The notes: a model not told the origin generated them from the sequence alone. 64,000 bases of DNA from Draconibacterium orientale (GCF_000626635.1 NZ_CP007451.1:3109501-3173500); one strand, 5' to 3'. Shown: positions 43,960-53,890, counted from the first letter of the stretch. Made by a program: numbers and translations.

Positions 43960-46900
43960 ATGAAAAAAAAGAGATTGAAGGAAATCCCTTTGTGGAGTTT
44001 CTTCTTAAAACTTTTAAGACTTATGAAAGTAACTTTGTTTTTGTTATGTATTAGTGTTTTTTCAGTAATGGCCAAAGAAAGCTATTCGCAGGTAACGCGC
44101 TTGTCGGTTGAACTGCAAAACACGGATATCAAAAGTGTCCTCGAAGAAATTGAAAGTCAAAGCGAGTTTCATTTTTTCTACTCCGGGGATGTAATCGATG
44201 CAGAGCGGAAAGTGTCAGTTAATTTTAGAAATGCTGACATTGAAAAAATTCTAACCGAAATATTTTACAACACCGGTGTTGAGTATAAAATTGTTGGCCG
44301 ACAGGTAGCCTTATACAAAGGCGAGTTTGATGATACTAATTTACCCGCAGCGCAACAAGCCGTAATCGGACAGGTTGTGGGTGCTGATGGTCAGCCAATT
44401 CCGGGTGTAACGGTTGTCGTAAAAGGTACTAGCCAGGGAACGGTTACCGACATTGATGGAAATTTCCAGGTAAGTGTTGTTGATTCTGATGCTGTTTTGT
44501 CGTTCTCATTTGTTGGAATGCTATCGCAGGAAGTGTTAGTGGGAAATCAAAGTAATATTTCGGTAGTAATGCAAGAAGATGCCATTGGTATCGAGGAAGT
44601 TGTGGTAATTGGTTACGGTACCCGGCAAAAGAAAAATTTGGTCGGCGCTGTAGATCAGGTCAACTCTGATATTATTGAAGACCGGCCAGTGAGTAATGCA
44701 TCGCAGGCTCTACAGGGAGCTTCGGCCAACCTGATCATTCAGCAAAAGAGTATGAATCCAAACGATAACAACATGAGTATCAATATTCGGGGCGTTAGTA
44801 CGATGAGCAACAATGACCCATTGATCGTTATCGACGGATTGATTTCAGGTACAGGAACCTTGAACAACCTAAACCCGAACGACATTGAAAATATTTCGAT
44901 ACTGAAAGATGCCGGTAGTGCAGCCATTTACGGATCCCGTTCTGCTAACGGTGTAATTCTGGTTACGACCAGAAAAGGAGGCAAAACCGGAAAACCGCTG
45001 GTTAAGTTCAGCAGCATGGTTGGTTATCAGGATCCGGACATTTTGTTTCAGCCGGTGCAGGGCTGGGAAAACGCCATGCTCCGCAACCAGGCGAATATGA
45101 ATGTAGGAAATGCCCCAATATTTACTCCGGCGCAGATCCGCGATTTATATGAAAACCGCAGTGAAGAGTTCTGGTACCTGAATGAAATCATGGATAAAGG
45201 GCTGCAGCAAAATTATAACATGAGTATTTCCGGGGGCAACGAGATCAGCACATACATGATATCAGCCGGTTATTTCGACCAGGAAAGTAACTTTGTCGGA
45301 GATTTTGGTATGAAGCGTTATAACTTCCGTGCCAACAATACAACGGAATACGGCAAATTCAAGCTCACCTCTTTAATGGCTTATACCAGGAGAGATGAAA
45401 ATACGATAGCCGGAGGAACCGGAAATACCATTATCAACTCTTCGCGTATTCCGCCATATTACTATTATCAGTTTCAGCAAGACGGTAAGTGGTTGATTAA
45501 CGACGTGATTGGCGATGACAATACCTTGGCAGGCTTGAAAGACGGGGGCTATGAAAAGAAGGATGAAGATAATTTTATCGGTAGTTTAGGCCTCGATTTT
45601 ACTATTATTGAGGGCTTAAAGGCCAAAGGACTGGTAGGCCTTGACCTGACTCAGCATCACCGTTTCCGCAGAGATATGAAAGTGCCGTTATACTCATCGG
45701 CCGATCTTGAAACACCAGTTTCATACATTCATCCCAATACGCTTACCGAAGATTATAATAGCAAAAGGTACACTCTGAGTACACAGTTTATGCTCGACTT
45801 CGAGCGCACATTTAACTCGGTTCACAACGTGAGTGGATTGCTGGGGGTTTCCAACGAATCGTATACTTTCAAAGCAAGCCGGATTGCCTGGGAATATACA
45901 GACGAAGATCTGGGGCTTCCAACTACTGACGAATCGGAACAAAGTGTTGATAACAAAAACAGTAATGGAGATACCGATCAAACCAGCATTACCTCCGTAT
46001 TTGTTCGTGGAGGATACAATTATATGGACAAATATTATGCAGATGTTACGGTTCGGTATGACGGTTCTTCAAAATTTGCCGAAGATCAGCGCTGGGGTTT
46101 ATTCCCTTCGGTTTCTGCAGCCTGGAGACTTTCTTCTGAGAATTTCATGAAAAGCTACAGCGAACATATCGGCGATTTGAAAATCCGAACTTCCTATGGT
46201 GTATTGGGTAACCAGAACGTGTCCAACTACTCTTACCAAACGGTTTATCAAATGTATCAGAATACTTATGTATTCAACAATGAAGCCGTACCGGGAACAG
46301 GATATACTTACGGCAATCCTTATTTGACCTGGGAAAAATCGGCTAACCTCAATGTTGGATTGGACGCCGGATTTTTCGACGGAAGCTTGTATGTGTCCCT
46401 CGATTACTTCAACAAAGAAACGACAGATATCCTGCTTTCTCCCGAAGTATCAACCGTGTTCGGAAGTGATGCAGCGAAAGAGAATGCCGGGAAAATGAGA
46501 AACAGAGGATGGGAAGCAACCCTGACCTACCGTTTGAAGTCTACAAATTTCAATCACCGGTTCAACCTGAACATTGCTGATTCGAGGAATGAAGTGACTG
46601 ATTTCGGAGGGAAAGAGCGTATCGATCAGAATGACCAGTTGTACAAGGTGATTCGCGAAGGCGAAGCGCTGGGTTCTTACTTTGGGTATAAGACCGACGG
46701 ATACTTTCAAAGTTATGAGGAAATAGCCAATAGCGCCCTTCCGGTAGGAGCTTCTGTGCAACCGGGAGATGTGAAGTATAAGGATGTTAATGGAGATGAA
46801 GTGATTGACGACAAAGATCGCGTGGTGCTGGGGAATGCTTTTCCAAGGTACACGTTCGGTTTTACGTACGATGTTTCATTCAAAAATTTTGATTTTAGTG

Positions 46901-47373
46901 TTTTGCTACAAGGAGTAGGGAAACGTGATATGTATATCCGCGGTGAATTAATAGAGCCTTTCCACTCGAACTATTCGTACGCCATTTATCAACATCAGTT
47001 GGATTTCTGGACGCCCACCAATCCCGATGCGAAGTGGCCGCGCCTTGTAGCTCCTAGTTCTTCTTCTTCTTCAAACAACTGGGGAAAAGCAGGTACTGAT
47101 ATCTACCTTTTAGATGGGGCTTACCTTCGGGTTAAAAATATCCAATTGGGATATACCGTGCCAAAAAGGTTAACATCAAGGCTTGGAATTCAGAAATTGC
47201 GTGCGAGTATTAATGCGCAAAACCTGTTGACACTATCGAAAAACTCTTTTATTGATCCGGAGTCTTCTGAATTCGGAAATAACATGGGAGGAATAGGCGG
47301 TGTTGGAGCCAACAGTGCCCGTAACTATCCGACATTGGTTTATTATGGATTTGGATTGGAATTGGAATTTTAA
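43960..47373 (+). CDS. SusC-like TonB-dependent transporter with STN domain, PUL C
   Basis: A 1137-residue outer-membrane transporter. The signal peptide ends near ESYSQV. It has an STN domain (about 47-117), a carboxypeptidase-regulatory-like domain with GQPIPGVTVVVKGTSQG, a plug starting at IGYGTRQKKNLVGAVDQ, and a barrel ending GFGLELEF. A serine-rich loop (SSSSSSN) lies near residue 1032 on the outside. SusD follows 12 bases later. Linked GH76, GH92 and GH125 genes point to alpha-mannan oligosaccharides as cargo. Confidence 0.96.
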   Translation: MKKKRLKEIPLWSFFLKLLRLMKVTLFLLCISVFSVMAKESYSQVTRLSVELQNTDIKSVLEEIESQSEFHFFYSGDVIDAERKVSVNFRNADIEKILTEIFYNTGVEYKIVGRQVALYKGEFDDTNLPAAQQAVIGQVVGADGQPIPGVTVVVKGTSQGTVTDIDGNFQVSVVDSDAVLSFSFVGMLSQEVLVGNQSNISVVMQEDAIGIEEVVVIGYGTRQKKNLVGAVDQVNSDIIEDRPVSNASQALQGASANLIIQQKSMNPNDNNMSINIRGVSTMSNNDPLIVIDGLISGTGTLNNLNPNDIENISILKDAGSAAIYGSRSANGVILVTTRKGGKTGKPLVKFSSMVGYQDPDILFQPVQGWENAMLRNQANMNVGNAPIFTPAQIRDLYENRSEEFWYLNEIMDKGLQQNYNMSISGGNEISTYMISAGYFDQESNFVGDFGMKRYNFRANNTTEYGKFKLTSLMAYTRRDENTIAGGTGNTIINSSRIPPYYYYQFQQDGKWLINDVIGDDNTLAGLKDGGYEKKDEDNFIGSLGLDFTIIEGLKAKGLVGLDLTQHHRFRRDMKVPLYSSADLETPVSYIHPNTLTEDYNSKRYTLSTQFMLDFERTFNSVHNVSGLLGVSNESYTFKASRIAWEYTDEDLGLPTTDESEQSVDNKNSNGDTDQTSITSVFVRGGYNYMDKYYADVTVRYDGSSKFAEDQRWGLFPSVSAAWRLSSENFMKSYSEHIGDLKIRTSYGVLGNQNVSNYSYQTVYQMYQNTYVFNNEAVPGTGYTYGNPYLTWEKSANLNVGLDAGFFDGSLYVSLDYFNKETTDILLSPEVSTVFGSDAAKENAGKMRNRGWEATLTYRLKSTNFNHRFNLNIADSRNEVTDFGGKERIDQNDQLYKVIREGEALGSYFGYKTDGYFQSYEEIANSALPVGASVQPGDVKYKDVNGDEVIDDKDRVVLGNAFPRYTFGFTYDVSFKNFDFSVLLQGVGKRDMYIRGELIEPFHSNYSYAIYQHQLDFWTPTNPDAKWPRLVAPSSSSSSNNWGKAGTDIYLLDGAYLRVKNIQLGYTVPKRLTSRLGIQKLRASINAQNLLTLSKNSFIDPESSEFGNNMGGIGGVGANSARNYPTLVYYGFGLELEF

Positions 47374-47385
47374 AACACGCAAACC

Positions 47386-49005
47386 ATGGAAAAAAATATA
47401 AGAAAATACTACGTAGGAATTGTAGTGATGTTCCTGACATTTTTTACTTCGTGTAACGATCTGGACTTGGCGCCCACGAATAAATTTACCGATTTGAACT
47501 ACTGGACATCACCAGGCAAAGCTTCCGCCGTTTTAAATATGGCATATAACCAGATGTTTAATGCCAACTATTTCTTTGCTAACGAAAGGTTGTCAGACAA
47601 TCTTTACGAAGGCCGGGGAAATACCGATGAAAAGATCATCACTTCGGGACAGGCCGATGCTGCCTTGGGCCGCTTTGCCAACGAATGGAGAAATTGTTAC
47701 GAGGGAATCAAAACCTGTCATACCTTTCTGGAGAATGTTGATCTGGTTCCCAATATGGATGAAACGCTGAAAGAAAGCATGAAAGCTGAAGCCCGGTTTA
47801 TCCGCGCCTTTTTGTTCTTCCGTCTCACAACCCACTATGGCGATGTGCCCTTGTTTGAACAGAACCTGAGCCTGGAAGAAGCGAACAGTGTGACACGTTC
47901 ACCCAAATCGGAAGTGCTCAATTTTGTTAGAAATGAACTCAACGAAATCGCAACCATACTTCCGGATAAAGGAGAATACGATACTTCGGATAAAGGCAGG
48001 ATTACCAGTGGGGCAGCGATGACTCTGTTGGCCCGAACCTATTTGTATGAGAATGACTGGACAAATGTGGCTTCCATTTGTGAAGATATCATGGATGGTA
48101 CTTACGGACAGTATGAGCTTTTTCCAAGCTACTCAGGTCTTTTCCTGCCTGAAAATGAGTACAACGATGAAGTAATACTTGATCTTGGTTATGTATATCC
48201 GGAAAGGACATGGAGCGAGTTTTACGACGCCATTCCTATTTCGGTGGGTGGACGGATCAATGCTTTTGCTCCAACACAGGAATTGGTTGATGCCTATCTC
48301 ATGAAAAACGGAAAGGGCATTAATGATGCAAATTCAGGATATAATGAAGATAATCCTTACGAGAACAGAGACCCGCGTTTTGAAGCCACGATCGTTTACC
48401 ACGGCTACCAGTGGGAAAAAGGTGACGGAACAACTTCTACCATCTACATCAAACCCGGTTCCTCAGCGGATGCGGGCGCTTCTAACCTTGACGAATACGC
48501 AGGGCCAGGCCAAAATTCAACAGGGACAGGATATTACCTAAGGAAATATTTTGATCCAACAGCACCCATCGGTATTGACGCGGGCCTGAACCTGATTTTG
48601 ATGCGATATGCCGACGTACTGTTGATGTATGCAGAGGCTAAAAATGAACTGGGACAAATGGACGAAAGCATCTGGAACGAAACGATCCGGGCGATCCGTG
48701 CTCGGGCAGGATTTACCGATACTGATGCATTGAGCTATCCGGCAGGAGACCATCGCGAAATAATCCGCAATGAACGCCGCATCGAGCTGGCTATCGAAGG
48801 CCTGAGGCTTTTTGATATCCGTCGCTGGGGAACGATTGAAACAGTGATGAACGGAAATCCTCACGGAGCGAAGTTCGCCGCTGGTAATACGCAGTACATC
48901 CAACTGGATGAGAGGAAATTTGACAGTGAACGGGATTATTTGTTCGCAGTGCCTCAGTCACAGCGGGATATCAATGATAACCTGACACAAAACCCAGGCT
49001 ATTAA
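47386..49005 (+). CDS. SusD/RagB-like glycan-binding lipoprotein, PUL C
   Basis: A 539-residue surface lipoprotein (lipobox TSC, then NDLDL). The helical SusD core shows ESMKAEARFIRAFLFFRL near residue 130, and the C-terminal signature is EIIRNERRIELAIEGLRLFD near residue 465. The length is normal for the family. It is partner to the SusC gene just upstream. It should recognise mannan oligosaccharides on the surface and close the SusC barrel during uptake. Confidence 0.95.
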   Translation: MEKNIRKYYVGIVVMFLTFFTSCNDLDLAPTNKFTDLNYWTSPGKASAVLNMAYNQMFNANYFFANERLSDNLYEGRGNTDEKIITSGQADAALGRFANEWRNCYEGIKTCHTFLENVDLVPNMDETLKESMKAEARFIRAFLFFRLTTHYGDVPLFEQNLSLEEANSVTRSPKSEVLNFVRNELNEIATILPDKGEYDTSDKGRITSGAAMTLLARTYLYENDWTNVASICEDIMDGTYGQYELFPSYSGLFLPENEYNDEVILDLGYVYPERTWSEFYDAIPISVGGRINAFAPTQELVDAYLMKNGKGINDANSGYNEDNPYENRDPRFEATIVYHGYQWEKGDGTTSTIYIKPGSSADAGASNLDEYAGPGQNSTGTGYYLRKYFDPTAPIGIDAGLNLILMRYADVLLMYAEAKNELGQMDESIWNETIRAIRARAGFTDTDALSYPAGDHREIIRNERRIELAIEGLRLFDIRRWGTIETVMNGNPHGAKFAAGNTQYIQLDERKFDSERDYLFAVPQSQRDINDNLTQNPGY

Positions 49006-49040
49006 TCATTTATTAATCAGCGTTTAAAATTAAACTACGT

Positions 49041-50165
49041 ATGAAAAAAATATTGATAAAACTGTTTACAGTAGCTTCTTTTATATTTGCTTTCATCGCG
49101 TGCAGCGACGATGGTGAAGTAAGAGATTTGGATGTAACGGCAGTCCGTTCGTTTTATGAACCGGATAATGGAAAGACAATTACGCTGCAAGCTTCAGCTT
49201 CGGCTACTTTATATTTTGAATGGGAACCAGCCAGGGCTGAAGACAGCGGAATGATATTGTATGAAGTTGCTTTCGACAAAGCTGACGGAGATTTCTCCGA
49301 ACCAGTTTTTGTTGCAGCAGCCGATAATAATGGCGGAAGCAACCATGCCACCTTCACACACAAGCAATTGAATCAAATCGCTGCATTGGCGGGTATCGAG
49401 TCGTCGCAGCAGGGAACACTCAAGTGGACTGTTTTTTCTTCTAAAGGATTCAGTCCGATGAAAGCGGAAGAAGAAAGGACACTTTCGTTGACCCGTTTGT
49501 CAGGCTTGGCCGACATTCCGGATAATTTATACATTACCGGTGCGGCAACAGAAAACGGTGATGACCTTTCCGAAGCGCTTGTGATGAAAAAATTGGCCGA
49601 TGGTGAATTTGAAATTTACACCCAACTGACCGAAGGTGAAAGTTTTAAGTTTGTGAGCGCTACAAGCGGCACCCCGCTGGAGTTCTCTTTATCGGGAGAA
49701 AAAGTTGTGGTTGGAGGAACATCTTCGGTTTCCAAAACCGGAGTTTACAAATACTACCTCGATTTTAACATTGGTTCTTTCACTTCAAAAGAGGTCACTA
49801 AAGTCAGTTTGTACCTGAACTGGTCGCAAATGAAGATTGAACTGCCTTACAAAGGTTATGGCGTGTGGGAAGTGACCGATCATACCATCACCGGCTTAAG
49901 TGGAGGTGAAAATACAGATGACCGGTACAAATTTCGCATGGAAAGTTCTGAAGGCGAAACCGAATGGAGAGCCGTCAATAACGATAGTAAACCTACCGGT
50001 AATGAAGCGTATTACTACATGGTTGAAAAAACAAATGTTGAGCAGTGGACAAACAACCAGGTATGGAAATCCCCGGCAACAGACGGTTGGAGCGATAAAA
50101 CATACGATATCACCTTCTCGCTGAATCCTGAAGGGCCTTATACTCATAATTTGGTAATAAAATAA
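49041..50165 (+). CDS. SusE-like surface lipoprotein, first of a tandem pair
   Basis: A 374-residue lipoprotein with lipobox FIAC and the acidic export signal SDDGE. The N-terminal domain (about 25-150) is SusE-type, with YFEWEPARAEDSGMILYEVAF. Residues about 160-260 and 265-374 are two further beta-sandwiches; the first opens DNLYITGAATENGDD and the second LYLNWSQMKIELPYKGYG. It is clearly a paralogue of the next gene over its full length. Both probably display glycan-binding domains on the surface beside SusCD. Confidence 0.85.
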   Translation: MKKILIKLFTVASFIFAFIACSDDGEVRDLDVTAVRSFYEPDNGKTITLQASASATLYFEWEPARAEDSGMILYEVAFDKADGDFSEPVFVAAADNNGGSNHATFTHKQLNQIAALAGIESSQQGTLKWTVFSSKGFSPMKAEEERTLSLTRLSGLADIPDNLYITGAATENGDDLSEALVMKKLADGEFEIYTQLTEGESFKFVSATSGTPLEFSLSGEKVVVGGTSSVSKTGVYKYYLDFNIGSFTSKEVTKVSLYLNWSQMKIELPYKGYGVWEVTDHTITGLSGGENTDDRYKFRMESSEGETEWRAVNNDSKPTGNEAYYYMVEKTNVEQWTNNQVWKSPATDGWSDKTYDITFSLNPEGPYTHNLVIK

Positions 50166-50174
50166 CCTGAACAG

Positions 50175-51317
50175 ATGAAAAAGATAGTAATCAAATTAAC
50201 AATTATAGCTTCTCTGTTTCTCGCATTAGTTGCATGCGAGGACGATGGAGGCGACTTGGATACCCGATTGACGGCTGTCAGCGCATTAACCGAACCGATG
50301 GATGGGAAAGAAATAGTTTTGGAGACCTCAGTGGGCGCTTCTTCCTATTTTGAATGGGAGTACTGTGATGTTGAGGAAACCGGAACCGCTGTTTATCAAA
50401 TTGCTTTTGATGAAGCGGATGGTGACTTTTCCGATCCTGTTTATTTGACTTCCGCAGATAATAACGGACTGTACAATAATGTAATCATTACGCACAAGCA
50501 ATTAAATAAAATAGCTGGCATGATGGGCATCGGTTCTTCGGAAACCGGAAGTTTCAAGTGGACCGTTTTCTCTTCAAAAGGCCTTAAAACGCTCAAAGGC
50601 GATGAGGAACGAACGATTACAGTTACGCGTTTGGCTGGTTTTGCAGATCTTCCAATCGATGTTTATGTAACAGGCGAAGGCTCTGAAGGTGGCGATGACC
50701 TTTCTCAGGCTCATCAAATGAAAGCAGTTGCCGGAGGCGAGTTTGAGACTTACACCCGGTTAACTGCAGGCGAACCATTTTATTTCACCGACGGCACTTC
50801 CGGCACACCCAGAGTTTTTTACACTGACGGAGGCTTAATAAAGGAAGGTGGTACCTCTACTGTTGAAACAACAGGTGTTTACAGAATTACGCTTGATTTT
50901 AACACAGGTGCCTGTACTTACGCACTGGTTACACGAATCGGTTTCTACTTCTCTCCCGAAGGGCAGATCTTATTCGATCTTCCATACGTCGGAAACGGAA
51001 TTTTCAGGGCTGAAGATCAGACCGTCACTTTCAAACAAGAAAGCTGGGGCCGGGATGAACGGTACAAATTCCGTATGTTCGTAAAAGAAAACGGAGGAGC
51101 CGATCCAGAGACTGAACTGGAGTGGGGCACGCTGAATGGAACGGATTCCAGGCCGACAGCAACCAGCCCGGAATCGTACTATTATATCAAGTTAATATCC
51201 AACGTTACCCAGTGGGATGACAAATGGAAACTGATGGGTGATTTTGATGACGTTCCGGCAGATTATACCATTTATTTACAGGCAGGGCAACCCTACACAC
51301 ATTCGATAACAAAATAA
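50175..51317 (+). CDS. SusE-like surface lipoprotein, second of a tandem pair
   Basis: A 380-residue lipoprotein (lipobox LVAC, then EDDGGD, a strong surface signal). It shares domain order and many motifs with the preceding gene (YFEWEYCDVEETGTAVYQIAF, IDVYVTGEGSEGGDDLSQA, LPYVGNGIF), so the pair arose by tandem duplication and then diverged strongly. Divergence is greatest in the C-terminal domain, where ligand contacts would be expected. The gap to the first copy is 9 bases. Different mannan features may be bound by the two copies. Confidence 0.85.
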   Translation: MKKIVIKLTIIASLFLALVACEDDGGDLDTRLTAVSALTEPMDGKEIVLETSVGASSYFEWEYCDVEETGTAVYQIAFDEADGDFSDPVYLTSADNNGLYNNVIITHKQLNKIAGMMGIGSSETGSFKWTVFSSKGLKTLKGDEERTITVTRLAGFADLPIDVYVTGEGSEGGDDLSQAHQMKAVAGGEFETYTRLTAGEPFYFTDGTSGTPRVFYTDGGLIKEGGTSTVETTGVYRITLDFNTGACTYALVTRIGFYFSPEGQILFDLPYVGNGIFRAEDQTVTFKQESWGRDERYKFRMFVKENGGADPETELEWGTLNGTDSRPTATSPESYYYIKLISNVTQWDDKWKLMGDFDDVPADYTIYLQAGQPYTHSITK

Positions 51318-51331
51318 AGAACGATAATACA

Positions 51332-51368
51332 ACAGTTGGGAGCTGTCGCGACAGACTGCTCCCACTGT
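51332..51368 (+). other. Stem-loop between the SusE pair and the GH76 gene
   Basis: ACAGT-GGGAGC (51332-51343, one bulged T) pairs with GCTCCCACTGT (51358-51368). The loop holds a second palindrome, TGTCGCGACA (51344-51353). A short TTTT follows at once (51368-51371), so it may be a partial terminator that lowers expression of the GH76 and later genes relative to susCD. Confidence 0.55.
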
Positions 51369-51385
51369 TTTAAACTGAGAAGGTT

Positions 51386-52591
51386 ATGACAAATACGATT
51401 AAGCGAGAGCAGGGACCAGGTTTGTTTGAGACTTTGTTGGACGTGAGTATTTTGCGCACAGCGAAAAAATGGCTGTATATCGCAATGCTGCTACCTGCAT
51501 TGTTGATATCGTGTGACGATGACGAAAATATTGTTCCTGAACCGGAAGAAGAGGGAATAGACTGGAACGAAGCGGCAAACCTCAGTAGTATGTCATTGGC
51601 CAGTTCGTTCTGGAATTCTGAAGGAAAGTGGTTTTTCTATGACAATAATGGGAAAGCTGACTGGAATTACTGGCCGCAGGCTCATGCGCTGGACGTCCTT
51701 ACCGATGCCTGGTTGCGAACCAACGACGCGAGGTACAGTGCTTACTTCGACAACTGGTATGCCGGGGTGAAAGCCCGAAACGGAAATACGTTTGAAAACG
51801 ATTTCTATGATGATATGGAATGGATTGCATTAGCCACATTACGCGTATGGCAGGATACCAATGACCCTAAATTTAAGGAGGCTACTTTACAATTGTGGGA
51901 ATATATTAAAACCGGATGGAATGACAATGCAGGCGGCGGCATCACCTGGAAAAAGGGAATGGAATGGAGCAAAAACGCTTGCTCAAACGGTCCGGCCTGC
52001 ATATTGGCAGCCCGCTTGTACCAGGAGTTCGGAGATGAAAGTGATAAAGAGTGGGCCCTGAAGATCTATAACTGGGAAAAGGCGACTTTGGTAAACATGA
52101 ACAACGGGATGGTTTATGACAACATCAACAGCGAAACCGGCGAGATCAATACAAATTGGGTCTTCACCTACAACCAGGGAACGTTTATTGGCTCTGCAGT
52201 TGAGTTATATAAAATTTTCAACGAAAAGGCTTATCTGAACGATGCTGTTCTGGTTGCTGATTATACCACCAGTAGCCTTACCAACAACTCGGTCCTTAAA
52301 AGTGAAGGAACTGGCGACGGCGGTCTTTTCAAAGGAATTTTTATTCGCTATTTCACCGATCTGATTCTTCAGGATCGTCTGGATGCATCAGCAAAAAAAC
52401 GCTACATTCAGTTTATCCGGTACAATGCTGAAGTATTGTGGACGCAGGGAACTGCCAAACCAGCTATTCTGTTTGGCCCTGACTGGAGCGTAAAGCCGGG
52501 TTCAATTACCGGATTACCAGAGCAGCTCAGCGGTTGTATGCTCATAGAAGCAGCAGCCCTTTTGCAAAACGAAGGGTTGATTAACCCGTAA
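51386..52591 (+). CDS. GH76 endo-alpha-1,6-mannanase, surface lipoprotein
   Basis: A 401-residue enzyme. The N-terminus is long before the lipobox (LLISC at about residue 43), so translation may really start at a nearer TTG (for example 51451); no better ATG exists. The acidic run CDDDEN predicts export to the cell surface. The (alpha/alpha)6 domain carries the GH76 catalytic pair of aspartates in FYDDMEW (about residues 142-143), with WPQAHALDVLTDAW before and FTYNQGTFIGSAVELY after. GH76 cuts the alpha-1,6-mannan backbone. A surface endo-enzyme beside periplasmic exo-mannosidases is the known logic of Bacteroidota mannan loci. Confidence 0.92.
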   Translation: MTNTIKREQGPGLFETLLDVSILRTAKKWLYIAMLLPALLISCDDDENIVPEPEEEGIDWNEAANLSSMSLASSFWNSEGKWFFYDNNGKADWNYWPQAHALDVLTDAWLRTNDARYSAYFDNWYAGVKARNGNTFENDFYDDMEWIALATLRVWQDTNDPKFKEATLQLWEYIKTGWNDNAGGGITWKKGMEWSKNACSNGPACILAARLYQEFGDESDKEWALKIYNWEKATLVNMNNGMVYDNINSETGEINTNWVFTYNQGTFIGSAVELYKIFNEKAYLNDAVLVADYTTSSLTNNSVLKSEGTGDGGLFKGIFIRYFTDLILQDRLDASAKKRYIQFIRYNAEVLWTQGTAKPAILFGPDWSVKPGSITGLPEQLSGCMLIEAAALLQNEGLINP

Positions 52592-52711
52592 TGCTGAAGA
52601 CAAAAACAAGAGCAACTTGTAATGAAATTTATCGGGAGAGTGAGAGAATAAGTACGTGGTCTTGTAGCAAGATTATCAGTGCGCGGTAACCTAAACCAAC
52701 TAAATTTAATC

Positions 52712-53884
52712 ATGAACCAGATTAACATGACTTATTTGCAAATAGTGAAAAGGTGTTTTCCTTCAATGAAATTTCTGTTGACATTCTGCCTGAATGCCTT
52801 TGTTCTGGCAGTAATGGCTTTGCCTAACGACTTGGTTCCTCAAAAACACTCGTCGGTCCAGGCGGAGAGTAGCAGGGAAGGATTTCAATTCAAAATTGAA
52901 GAGAATCAAGATGTACTCATGCTAACCTATTTCCGGCAACGTTATCCCACCCGGATTGAGATAGATGAAGACGGCAATACCGTTGAAGTTCCTTTGTCCG
53001 ATCCGATGTTGGAGGCAAAATTGCATATTGCTTTATCTACTGACGGACGTCACTGGTTTCCTTTAAATGCTAACGAGCCCGTGTGGGATCAATGGATGCG
53101 CGACCCCTATGTAAGGCGCGGACCTGATGGTGTTTGGAGAATTCTTACAACAGGAACAACCGACGGATACAACCGTGATGCTTCTGGGCCGGGATGTTTC
53201 TTTGCATCGTCAAAAGATTTAATACATTGGAACGACGAAAGAACGCTTCCTTTGATGGAAGAAGTGCGTGACGCTTCCGGAAATTTTCTTGCGAATAACA
53301 TTTGGGCTCCCGAGTGGTTTTACGATGAAGAAAATGAAGAATATATTTTAATCTGGTCATCATCGTTCAAAGATGCCGGTTGGAAAGAAAGCCGGTTGTG
53401 GTATAGCAAAACCAAAGACTGGAAGAATTTTACGCCCGCAAAAGTATTTTTCGAACCGCCTTATTCGGTAATCGACGGCACTTTGCTGAAACACGAAAAT
53501 GCGTATTACCTCTTTCATAAAGAAGAAGAGTTTGGAGCTAAAACAGGTGAAAGGAGAGCAATTCGCTTAGCAACTTCAAAAAAACTCGAAGGGCCTTATC
53601 AAATTGTTGACGGAGATTTGAATGATGGCCAAATTGTTCCGGTTATTACAGAAGGACCTACCATTATCGAAGATCCTGAAAATTCGGGTTGGTTGCTTTA
53701 TTACGATTACTGTATGACAAACCGCTATGGCGCTTCGTTTTCTAAAGATTTTCTGAATTGGGAGATATTGGACGATGTACATTTCCCGGCAGATGCCAGG
53801 CATGGCTGTGTTTCAAAAATATCAAGCGAAGAAGCCCGGACTTTAATTAATGAATACAATATTTCCAGCAGCACTGATAAATAG
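52712..53884 (+). CDS. GH43-like propeller protein of PUL C
   Basis: The ATG at 52712 is preferred over a GTG at 52679; later ATGs at 52727 and 52766 are also possible. The product of about 390 residues has a hydrophobic start (FLLTFCLNAFVLAVMA) and then a propeller. The carboxylate set is Asp131 in MRDPYV, Asp in VIDGTLLKH and Glu in ITEGPTI. It resembles the N-terminal propeller of the 731-residue protein at 58189 (shared YYLFHK, LxYDY/LMYDV, ARHGCV/PRHGTV). A GH43-like enzyme is unusual in an alpha-mannan locus. It may remove a decorating sugar or act on a different pentose or hexose. Confidence 0.78.
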   Translation: MNQINMTYLQIVKRCFPSMKFLLTFCLNAFVLAVMALPNDLVPQKHSSVQAESSREGFQFKIEENQDVLMLTYFRQRYPTRIEIDEDGNTVEVPLSDPMLEAKLHIALSTDGRHWFPLNANEPVWDQWMRDPYVRRGPDGVWRILTTGTTDGYNRDASGPGCFFASSKDLIHWNDERTLPLMEEVRDASGNFLANNIWAPEWFYDEENEEYILIWSSSFKDAGWKESRLWYSKTKDWKNFTPAKVFFEPPYSVIDGTLLKHENAYYLFHKEEEFGAKTGERRAIRLATSKKLEGPYQIVDGDLNDGQIVPVITEGPTIIEDPENSGWLLYYDYCMTNRYGASFSKDFLNWEILDDVHFPADARHGCVSKISSEEARTLINEYNISSSTDK

Positions 53885-53890
53885 ATTAGG

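Noticed and set aside
2370-47373. Possibility that the three SusC genes are recent copies of each other
   Set aside because: They share domains but differ throughout, including the STN and plug regions, so they are old paralogues and not a recent duplication.
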